DNA from: an uncultured Christensenella sp.
GTDB lineage: Bacteria > Bacillota > Clostridia > Christensenellales > Borkfalkiaceae
Length of the DNA stretch: 15,316 nucleotides
Direction of reading: 5' to 3'
Assembly (NCBI GenBank): GCA_910578655.1
Contig: CAJTQE010000004.1
Location: 1,535 to 16,850 of the forward strand
Shown here: in pieces, positions 6,716 through 12,575 of the stretch
How positions within the stretch are numbered: the first letter of the stretch is position 1
Layout: each line of letters starts with the position of its first letter
The notes under the pieces: model-generated
What the model was told of the DNA's origin: nothing
The model's input: the letters and a program-made list of their open reading frames with translations, nothing else
Database searches by the model: none
Position numbers and translations under genes: made by a program

Positions 6716-8266
6716 TTATTTAATTAAGCTTTTGCCCGTCATTTCTTTGGGTATGGGTAAGCCCATAACCGTTAAAAGAGTGGGGGCAAGGTCGGCAAGT
6801 ATTCCGTCGTCCCTGAGTTTTGCGTTTTTAAATTTTTCGGAAACTAAAACTACGGGTACCGGATTTGTTGTATGGGCAGTGAAGGGTGTACCGTCTTCTG
6901 CCAACAGTTTGTCGGCGTTGCCGTGGTCTGCCGTCAAAATCGCGCTTCCGCCCATTGCAAGTATTTTGTCTATTACTTTTTGTACGCATTCGTCAACCGT
7001 TCCTACGGCTTTAACTGCCGCCGGAATAACGCCGGTATGTCCGACCATATCGCAGTTTGCGAAGTTGAGGATAATTACGTCAAACTCTCCGCTGTCTAGT
7101 TCCTCTAAAACTTTATCGGTCACTAGGTACGCGCTCATTTCGGGTTGCAGGTCGTAAGTCGCAACTTTTGGTGAGGGTATAAGGTCGCGCACTTCGTTGT
7201 CATTGGGTTTTTCAATGCCTCCGTTGAAAAAGAAAGTTACGTGCGCGTATTTTTCGGTTTCGGCAATGCGAAGCTGCTTTTTGCCTTTTTTGGCGAGATA
7301 TTCACCTAACGTGTTGTCCATCGAGGTTTTGGGGAACGCTATTTCAAGCCCTTCAAACTGAGCATCGTATACGGTAAAACAAACGTAAGTAGGGGCAAGG
7401 AAACCCGTTTTTCTTTCAAACGCCGTTCCTTTGGGGGCGATAAATTCTTTTTGCGACATTGCGCGTGTAATCTGCCTCGCTCTGTCGGGGCGGAAGTTAA
7501 AGCATATTATGCTGTCGCCCTTTTCGATAAGCGCAACGGGTTTGCCGTTTTCAAAAACATTTACCGGCTTGATAAACTCGTCGGTAACGCCGTTTGCATA
7601 GCTGTCCTCAACAGCTTTAACAGGGTCGGTGCAACTTATACCGTTGCCCAAAGTAAGCATATCGTAGGCTTTTTCGGTTCTGTCCCAATTGTTGTCTCTG
7701 TCCATTGCGTCGTATCTTCCGCAGACGGATGCAATTTTTCCGATGCCCGTCTTTTTCATTTCGGCTTGCAAAGCTTTTATAAAGCCTGCGCCCGAAGTGG
7801 GGGACACGTCTCTGCCGTCCATAAAACAGTGAACGAAACATTCTTTAAGTCCGCGCATTTTTGCCATTTTTAAAAGCGCGTAAACGTGAGTTATATGGCT
7901 GTGAACACCGCCGTCAGACAGCAGTCCGTAAAGGTGCAGTTTTTTGCCGTTCTTTTTTGCGTTATCCATTGCCTTGATAAGCGCAGGATTTTCAAAGAAA
8001 TCCCCGTCGTCTATCGCTTTTGAAATTTTGGTTAAGTCCTGATAAACTATTCTGCCTGCGCCCATATTGAGGTGTCCGACTTCGCTGTTGCCCATTTGCC
8101 CGTCGGGAAGTCCTACACTGAGTCCGCTTGCGCCGAGTGTGGAAGAGGGGTATTCTTTCAAAAGTTTATTTACGTTTTTACTTCCGTTTAAGGTTACGGC
8201 GTTGCCCTCGCCCGGCGATGCAAGCCCGTAGCCGTCCATTATGATCAATGCATAAGGTGTTTTCAT
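6716..8266 (-). CDS. gpmI: 2,3-bisphosphoglycerate-independent phosphoglycerate mutase
   Basis: 516 aa, the normal length. It interconverts 3- and 2-phosphoglycerate in glycolysis/gluconeogenesis, using a phosphoserine intermediate and two Mn2+ ions. Alkaline phosphatase superfamily residues are present: D11 in IMDGYG, the nucleophile S61 in GQMGNSEVGH, D406 and H410 in NCDMVGHTG, D447 and H448 in LTADHGN, and H465 in HTTNPVP. HCFMDGRD (146-153) is in the phosphotransfer domain. The start is set at 8266 (MKTPYAL). GGAGAA lies 4 nt upstream, and the upstream in-frame ATG at 8305 would place the N-terminus inside an intergenic hairpin and add residues the family lacks. It follows tpiA after about 50 nt with no promoter or terminator between, so it is co-transcribed with it. 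Confidence 0.97.
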   Translation of the reverse strand: MKTPYALIIMDGYGLASPGEGNAVTLNGSKNVNKLLKEYPSSTLGASGLSVGLPDGQMGNSEVGHLNMGAGRIVYQDLTKISKAIDDGDFFENPALIKAMDNAKKNGKKLHLYGLLSDGGVHSHITHVYALLKMAKMRGLKECFVHCFMDGRDVSPTSGAGFIKALQAEMKKTGIGKIASVCGRYDAMDRDNNWDRTEKAYDMLTLGNGISCTDPVKAVEDSYANGVTDEFIKPVNVFENGKPVALIEKGDSIICFNFRPDRARQITRAMSQKEFIAPKGTAFERKTGFLAPTYVCFTVYDAQFEGLEIAFPKTSMDNTLGEYLAKKGKKQLRIAETEKYAHVTFFFNGGIEKPNDNEVRDLIPSPKVATYDLQPEMSAYLVTDKVLEELDSGEFDVIILNFANCDMVGHTGVIPAAVKAVGTVDECVQKVIDKILAMGGSAILTADHGNADKLLAEDGTPFTAHTTNPVPVVLVSEKFKNAKLRDDGILADLAPTLLTVMGLPIPKEMTGKSLIK

Positions 8267-8270
8267 ATAT

Positions 8271-8276
8271 TTCTCC
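8271..8276 (-). promoter_or_regulatory. Ribosome binding site fixing the gpmI start
   Basis: GGAGAA on the minus strand, 4 nt before ATG 8266. It favours this start over the in-frame ATG at 8305. Confidence 0.75.
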
Positions 8277-8282
8277 GAATTT

Positions 8283-8312
8283 TTAAGCGGTACGAAGTTA
8301 CGCACCGCTTAA
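8283..8312 (-). other. Intercistronic hairpin between tpiA and gpmI
   Basis: A perfect 9-bp inverted repeat (ttaagcggt at 8283-8291, accgcttaa at 8304-8312), with two more pairs inside after a mismatch. On the minus strand it is followed by AAAATT rather than a U-run, so it is not a standard terminator. It is more likely an mRNA processing or stability element within the tpiA-gpmI transcript. Confidence 0.5.
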
Positions 8313-8318
8313 CCTTTA

Positions 8319-9065
8319 TTATTTATCAAAATTGACTATTTTAGCAAAATCAGTTTTCAAAGAAGCTCCGCCGATAAGTCCGCCGTCTATGTCGGGCTGA
8401 GCCATAAGACCCTTGCAGTTGCCTGCGTTCATACTTCCGCCGTAGAGAATTCTCACTCTGTTAGCGTCCTTTACGCAGAACATTTTGCTGAGTTTCTTTC
8501 TTATGAATTTAATGGTTTCCTGAGCCTGCTCGTCGGTCGCGGTTTTGCCTGTGCCGATAGCCCAAACGGGTTCGTAAGCAATTACAAGCTGTTTTACGTC
8601 TTCAACGCCGTGTAAGCCGAATTCAAGCTGTCTTTCAAGTACTTTTTCCGTATTGCCGGAGTCGCGCTCCGAAAGAGTTTCGCCGATACAAACGATAGGT
8701 GTAAGCTCGTTTGCAAGCGCGGCAAGAGTGCGCTGATTTACGGTATCGTTATTTTCACCGAAGTATTGTCTTCTTTCGCTGTGACCTATTATAACGTATT
8801 TCACGCCGTAATCTTTAAGCATCTCGGCCGAAACTTCGCCCGTGTAAGCTCCGCTTTTTGCAAAGTGTACGTTTTGTGCGCCTATCTTGATTCTCGAACC
8901 CTTAGCGGCTTTCGTCATAGCCGGTATCAAAATTGCGGGCACGCAAAGCGCAACGTCGCATTTCGCTTCCTTGACGAGGGGTCTCAATTCTTCGATAAGT
9001 TTTGTTCCGCTTGCAACGGTCATATTCATTTTCCAGTTGCCTGCGATAAAAGGTTTTCTTGACAT
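8319..9065 (-). CDS. tpiA: Triose-phosphate isomerase
   Basis: 248 aa, the usual length. It interconverts dihydroxyacetone phosphate and glyceraldehyde 3-phosphate. The TIM-barrel active site is complete: N10 and K12 in GNWKMN, H95 in IIGHSERR, E165 in AYEPVWAIGTG, the flexible loop 6 (about 166-176), and the phosphate-binding YGGSMN (208-213) and GGLIGGASL (228-236). A strong ribosome binding site, GGAGAGG (9070-9076), lies 4 nt before ATG. It has its own extended -10 promoter in the gap after the pgk terminator and is the first gene of tpiA-gpmI. Confidence 0.98.
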   Translation of the reverse strand: MSRKPFIAGNWKMNMTVASGTKLIEELRPLVKEAKCDVALCVPAILIPAMTKAAKGSRIKIGAQNVHFAKSGAYTGEVSAEMLKDYGVKYVIIGHSERRQYFGENNDTVNQRTLAALANELTPIVCIGETLSERDSGNTEKVLERQLEFGLHGVEDVKQLVIAYEPVWAIGTGKTATDEQAQETIKFIRKKLSKMFCVKDANRVRILYGGSMNAGNCKGLMAQPDIDGGLIGGASLKTDFAKIVNFDK

Positions 9066-9097
9066 ATTACCTCTCCTACAAATATTTAGCTTAATTT

Positions 9098-9126
9098 ATT
9101 ATATCACGCGCAAAAAAAAATAGCAA
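9098..9126 (-). promoter_or_regulatory. Promoter of tpiA-gpmI
   Basis: On the minus strand: extended -10 TGATATAAT (9098-9106), a 17-bp spacer from the -10 hexamer, and TTGCTA (9121-9126) as -35. The start codon is about 33 nt downstream of the -10. Confidence 0.7.
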
Positions 9127-9167
9127 ATAAGTAAGGCGCATTGTTTTAATTTTTATATTGCAATAAA

Positions 9168-9204
9168 AAAACGGCGTGTATGCAAATAGTAAACACACCG
9201 TTTT
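9168..9204 (-). terminator. Intrinsic terminator of pgk
   Basis: A 12-bp stem (9168-9179 with 9193-9204) containing one G-U pair, with a 13-nt loop. On the minus strand it is followed by a run of T. It separates pgk from the tpiA promoter. Confidence 0.8.
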
Positions 9205-9227
9205 AATTTTTACACTAAAATAAAATA

Positions 9228-10538
9228 TTATTTCTTCTCGTTAAGGCAAGCAATTCCGGGGAGAACTTTGCCCTCAAACAGTTCAAGCGATGCGCCGCCG
9301 CCCGTCGAGATATGGGTAACTTTATCTGCAAAGCCGAGCTGTTGTACAGCCGCCGCGCTGTCGCCGCCGCCGATAATCGTCGTACATTTGCCGTTAACGT
9401 CCGCAAGTGCCTGTGCAACCGCAATCGTTCCCTTTGCAAGGGTGGGGTTCTCGAATACGCCCATAGGTCCGTTCCAAATAACAGACTTTGCGGAAGCTAC
9501 TTTATCTGCGTAAAGTTTTCTCGTCTTTTCACCGATATCCATACCCATTTTATCGGCAGGAATTTTATTGGAAGGAACCGTTTCGACCTTAATATCTTCG
9601 TCAATAGGGTCGGGGAAGTGGTCGCAAATTACGGTGTCGATGGGAAGCAGAAGTTCTTTGCCTGCTTTTTCGGCTTTAGACATCATTTCTTTGCAGTAAT
9701 CGATTTTTTCTTCGTCTAAAAGCGAAGTGCCAACTTCATAGCCCTTTGCTTTGAGGAATGTATAAGCCATTCCGCCGCCGATAATAAGCGTATCGCACTT
9801 TTCCAAAAGGTTGGAAATTACGTTAAGTTTATCGGCAACTTTAGCGCCGCCCAAAATAGCAATGAAAGGGCGCTGAGGATGCTCAAGCGTATCGGCCATA
9901 ACCGAAAGTTCTTTTTCGATAAGGAAGCCGCAAACGGCAGTTTTAATAATTCCGTATTCGACGATAGCGGCAGTGGAAGCGTGCGAACGGTGCGCCGTTC
10001 CGAATGCGTCGTTTACATATATTTCAGCGTCATAAGCAAGAGCCTTACAGAAATTCTGGTCTTTTTTCTCCTCTTCCCAGTGGAAACGGAGGTTCTCCAA
10101 AAGCACTGCTTCGCCATTCTTTAATTTGTCGCGTTTTGAATTTGCGTCTTTGCCGATAACGTCGCTTGCAAATACAACTTTTCCGCCCAAAAGCTCGTTA
10201 AGTCTCTTTGCTACGGGCGCAAGCGTAAGCTTTTTGGGCTCGTCCTTTTTTGCTTTTTCAATGATAGCTTCTGCGGTGGTTTCACCTGCGTCAATCTTTT
10301 TCTGATCTTTTTTGTTAAGCTTTACTTCTGATGAAAAAATAGAGTGGGGTTTACCCATATGCGAACAGAGCGTAACGCGCGCGCCGTTTTCCAAAAGATA
10401 TTTAATTGTGGGAAGCGCGCCCATAATTCTGTTTTCATCAGTTATAACGCCGTCTTTCATAGGTACGTTGAAATCGCAGCGGACCAACACTTTTTTGCCT
10501 TTGAGGTCTTTTAAATCCTTTACGGACATTTTATTCAT
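9228..10538 (-). CDS. pgk: Phosphoglycerate kinase with an extra lysine-rich insertion
   Basis: 436 aa versus about 390-400 for typical bacterial enzymes. It transfers phosphate from 1,3-bisphosphoglycerate to ADP. Family landmarks: VRCDFNVP (19-26), LENLRFHWEEE (148-158), NDAFGTAHRSHAS (176-188), ILGGAKVADK (228-237), WNGPMGVFE (355-363) and the nucleotide-binding GGGDSAAAV (390-398). STGGGASLELFEG (411-423) is near the C-terminus. The substrate-site motif usually H-x-G-R-P reads HMGKP (60-64), and about 35 extra residues, rich in Lys and Glu (about 66-102), follow before LTLAPVAKRL. The start is supported by AAGGAG about 9 nt upstream; an alternative ATG lies 9 nt in. It is monocistronic with a near-consensus promoter. 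Confidence 0.97.
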   Translation of the reverse strand: MNKMSVKDLKDLKGKKVLVRCDFNVPMKDGVITDENRIMGALPTIKYLLENGARVTLCSHMGKPHSIFSSEVKLNKKDQKKIDAGETTAEAIIEKAKKDEPKKLTLAPVAKRLNELLGGKVVFASDVIGKDANSKRDKLKNGEAVLLENLRFHWEEEKKDQNFCKALAYDAEIYVNDAFGTAHRSHASTAAIVEYGIIKTAVCGFLIEKELSVMADTLEHPQRPFIAILGGAKVADKLNVISNLLEKCDTLIIGGGMAYTFLKAKGYEVGTSLLDEEKIDYCKEMMSKAEKAGKELLLPIDTVICDHFPDPIDEDIKVETVPSNKIPADKMGMDIGEKTRKLYADKVASAKSVIWNGPMGVFENPTLAKGTIAVAQALADVNGKCTTIIGGGDSAAAVQQLGFADKVTHISTGGGASLELFEGKVLPGIACLNEKK

Positions 10539-10579
10539 AGTTGTAAGCTCCTTAAAATAAATAATTTTTTACTTAATTG

Positions 10580-10608
10580 ATTATAATTAAAGTCGGTTGA
10601 AAAGTCAA
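10580..10608 (-). promoter_or_regulatory. Promoter of pgk
   Basis: On the minus strand: TTGACT (10603-10608), a 17-bp spacer, and a perfect TATAAT (10580-10585). Its boxes are identical to those of the promoter at 954-982. The 5' leader would be about 35 nt. It is divergent from the tyrA promoters. Confidence 0.8.
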
Positions 10609-10616
10609 ATAAAAGG

Positions 10617-10644
10617 TTGACAATTTAACAAAATAAGGTAAAAC
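10617..10644 (+). promoter_or_regulatory. Possible distal promoter of the tyrA operon
   Basis: A perfect -35 TTGACA (10617-10622) with only a weak -10, TAAAAC (10639-10644), at 16-bp spacing. Its -35 lies 8 bp from the divergent pgk -35. Confidence 0.35.
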
Positions 10645-10646
10645 AA

Positions 10647-10675
10647 TTGTGCTTACTATAAAATTATGGTATAAT
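10647..10675 (+). promoter_or_regulatory. Proximal extended -10 promoter of the tyrA operon
   Basis: TTGTGC (10647-10652), a 17-bp spacer, and extended -10 TGGTATAAT (10667-10675). The last bases of the -10 overlap the ATG at 10674, so that codon cannot be the start for this promoter. The predicted +1 is 10681-10683, at the next in-frame ATG. Confidence 0.65.
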
Positions 10676-10682
10676 GAATAAT

Positions 10683-11531
10683 ATGAAGATTTGTGTTGCA
10701 GGTTTGGGAATAATCGGCGGTTCGCTTTGTATGGCATTAAAACGCGCAGGTTATGCGGTAACGGGGTGGAACCGTTCTGAAAGGCCAATAAAGTATGCTT
10801 TGGAAAATAAAATTATAGATTCGCGCGCCGAAAGTTTTGATTGCGACGTTGTTTTTGTCGCGCTTCCGCCGTCGGCAACAGTACAGTTTATCGACACTCA
10901 AATTTTTAAAGACGGCTGCATAGTTGCAGATATCTGCGGCGTTAAAAAGGTAATAGAGGACTCCGTTTTTTCGCAGCCGAGAAATTTCAATTACGTCGGC
11001 TGTCACCCTATGGCGGGCAAAGAGGTGTCCGGCATAGAAAATGCCTGTGCGGATTTATTTGACAACGCAAATATGATAATTACCCGTTCGGATAAAACAG
11101 ATACTTCTTCGCTGGATGTTATACGCAAACTTGCGGCTGAAATGGGGTTTAAATGTATAGTAGAATGCAGCGCTGAAACGCACGACAAAAAAATAGCTTA
11201 TACTTCACAGCTTGCGCATATCGTTTCCAATGCGTATGTTAAAAATAAGGAAATAGACGGTTGTCTCGGTTTTACCGGCGGAAGCTTTCAGGATATGACG
11301 CGCATCGCTGGCGTCGATGAAGAGGTATGGTCTGAACTTTATCTTAAAAATTCGGGTAATCTTGCCGAAAGTATTAAAAGTTTAATCGATGCGCTTTCAG
11401 ACCTTAAAGGTGCAATCGAAGAGGGTGACAGGCAGTTACTGACAGGATTACTGCAAGGCGGCAGGCAAAGCTATGAAAATTGTAAAAATTTTGTCACCGA
11501 TACGGATATTATTGTAAAAAATTTAAAGTAA
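10683..11531 (+). CDS. tyrA: Prephenate dehydrogenase (tyrosine biosynthesis)
   Basis: 282 aa. NAD(P)-dependent oxidative decarboxylation of prephenate to 4-hydroxyphenylpyruvate. The N-terminal Rossmann domain carries GLGIIGGSL (7-15). The conserved catalytic-region motif GCHPMAGKEVSG (107-118) contains His108. SQLAHIVSNAY (175-185, His179) and GGSFQDMTRIA (199-209) are the usual helical-domain motifs. There is no fused chorismate mutase and no C-terminal ACT domain, so tyrosine feedback through ACT is not expected. ATG 10683 is chosen because the in-frame ATG at 10674 lies within the -10 box. No Shine-Dalgarno is visible, and the predicted transcription start coincides with the ATG. It is the first gene of a six-gene plus-strand run. 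Confidence 0.92.
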   Translation: MKICVAGLGIIGGSLCMALKRAGYAVTGWNRSERPIKYALENKIIDSRAESFDCDVVFVALPPSATVQFIDTQIFKDGCIVADICGVKKVIEDSVFSQPRNFNYVGCHPMAGKEVSGIENACADLFDNANMIITRSDKTDTSSLDVIRKLAAEMGFKCIVECSAETHDKKIAYTSQLAHIVSNAYVKNKEIDGCLGFTGGSFQDMTRIAGVDEEVWSELYLKNSGNLAESIKSLIDALSDLKGAIEEGDRQLLTGLLQGGRQSYENCKNFVTDTDIIVKNLK

Positions 11532-11542
11532 TTTTTTTTGTT

Positions 11543-11923
11543 ATGTGTTATAATAATTGTAAAATCAAAATCGAATCGTGTATTGACGGCTGCGTCAATA
11601 TCGTTTCCGCGACAGGGACAGTGGATAGAACACGTTCAGAAGTACGTTTTTATTATAAGTTGGACGGCGATGAATGTAAGCTGGCGGTCAACGCCTGTCA
11701 AGCAGAGCAATCAAGGCGTGGCGAACAGAATATACAAATGACTTTCCGCGAGGGCGAGCAAACCGAATGCAGTCTGGCAAGCGGTGGGTTTTCGGGTAAA
11801 TTCACTGTGTTTACGCACAAATTGATTTTTTGCGACGGTGACGTTTGTAAACTGTTTATTTGCTATTCACTTGGCGAACAGAAAACGGAACTCAACTTTT
11901 CAGCGGAAGAAATAAGTAGGTGA
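11543..11923 (+). CDS. Small Cys-rich protein, possibly DUF1934 (YwiB-like)
   Basis: 126 aa, no signal peptide or membrane segment, and predicted to be mostly beta strand. The second half resembles in spacing the calycin-like DUF1934 family (Bacillus YwiB): M-F-EGE--E-SL--GG--G-F-V-T, then a final strand pair ending K-FICYSLGEQKTELNFS. This is from memory and is a weak match; the function of that family is unknown. It has ten cysteines (2, 6, 13, 17, 45, 52, 76, 97, 102, 107), high for a cytoplasmic protein. It starts 11 nt after the tyrA stop, with a T8 tract between and no Shine-Dalgarno, so its translation start is uncertain. The other frame over 11538-11741 is shorter and out of register with the operon. 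It is followed 5 nt later by the hydrolase gene. Confidence 0.6.
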   Translation: MCYNNCKIKIESCIDGCVNIVSATGTVDRTRSEVRFYYKLDGDECKLAVNACQAEQSRRGEQNIQMTFREGEQTECSLASGGFSGKFTVFTHKLIFCDGDVCKLFICYSLGEQKTELNFSAEEISR

Positions 11924-11928
11924 AATAA

Positions 11929-12573
11929 ATGAAGATTGAATATCTCGGACACTCTAGCTTTAAGCTTACCGAAAGCACGGGGACTTCTGTGGTTTGTGAT
12001 CCGTACGACAGTTCGGTAGGTTATGAAATGGACAAAGTGAGCGCGGACGCCGTAACCGTTTCGCACGGACATTTCGACCACAATAATATAAGTGCAATCG
12101 AGGGCAAGCCCATCGTTTTGGACAGAGAATGCCGTTGCGATTTGCACGGCGTGGAAATAGACGCCATAAAAAGCTTTCATGACGGACAGCGCGGAAAGCA
12201 GCGCGGCGAAAACCTCATTTTCAAATTCCGTATGGACGGGATAGACGTATGTCATCTCGGTGATTTGGGTGAGGATTGCTCTTCGGAGCTTATTGATTTG
12301 CTGCTGCCGGTCAATGTTTTACTGATTCCCGTCGGCGGTACATATACCATAGACGCGGAAATGGCGAAAGAATACGTCGACAGAATAATGCCTGACGTTG
12401 TAATACCAATGCACTACAAGTCAAAGGACTGCAAGCTTGACATATCTAAAATAGACGACTTTATTGGCTTATTCGAGGCAGAGAGTATAGAAGAAATCGA
12501 CTCAAATGAAATAGAGTTGATGCGAAATGATTTTGACGGAGAAACAAAAGTCGTCATACTCAGGAGGGAGTGA
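11929..12573 (+). CDS. Metallo-beta-lactamase-fold metal-dependent hydrolase
   Basis: 214 aa, MBL fold of the UlaG/UPF0173-like group (COG2220 type). The metal-binding signature is SHGHFDH: H46, H48, D50 and H51. Further ligand candidates are H84 in SFHDG, H109 and D112 in CHLGDLG, and H162 in PMHYKSK. LLIPVGGTYTID (131-142) is a typical family block. The binding residues are complete, so it is probably an active hydrolase, but the substrate is unknown; proteins of this group are often annotated only as Zn-dependent hydrolases. AGGTGA (11918-11923) precedes ATG and overlaps the stop of the upstream gene, indicating coupling. Its stop is 2 nt before the ATG of the Rho-like gene. Confidence 0.88.
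   Translation: MKIEYLGHSSFKLTESTGTSVVCDPYDSSVGYEMDKVSADAVTVSHGHFDHNNISAIEGKPIVLDRECRCDLHGVEIDAIKSFHDGQRGKQRGENLIFKFRMDGIDVCHLGDLGEDCSSELIDLLLPVNVLLIPVGGTYTIDAEMAKEYVDRIMPDVVIPMHYKSKDCKLDISKIDDFIGLFEAESIEEIDSNEIELMRNDFDGETKVVILRRE
12562..12567 (+). promoter_or_regulatory. Ribosome binding site fixing the Rho-like start
   Basis: AGGAGG, 8 nt before ATG 12576. The in-frame GTG at 12570 is only 2 nt from this site and is unlikely to be used. Confidence 0.8.
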
Positions 12574-12575
12574 CG

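Noticed and set aside
6678..7157. A 159-codon plus-strand open frame over the 3' part of gpmI
   Set aside because: It lies opposite a full-length, motif-complete phosphoglycerate mutase and begins within its terminator; no independent coding evidence.
8267..8305. Thirteen-residue N-terminal extension of gpmI from ATG 8305
   Set aside because: The extension falls inside the intercistronic hairpin, has no ribosome binding site and is absent from the family; ATG 8266 has GGAGAA at proper spacing.
10674..10682. ATG 10674 as the tyrA start
   Set aside because: It overlaps the TATAAT -10 box, so transcripts from the proximal promoter would not contain it, and the Rossmann fold naturally starts at MKICVAGLG from 10683.
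11538..11741. Alternative open frame overlapping the DUF1934-like gene
   Set aside because: It is shorter, starts with TTG and has no recognisable protein pattern. The 11543 frame continues to a stop that overlaps the next gene's ribosome binding site.
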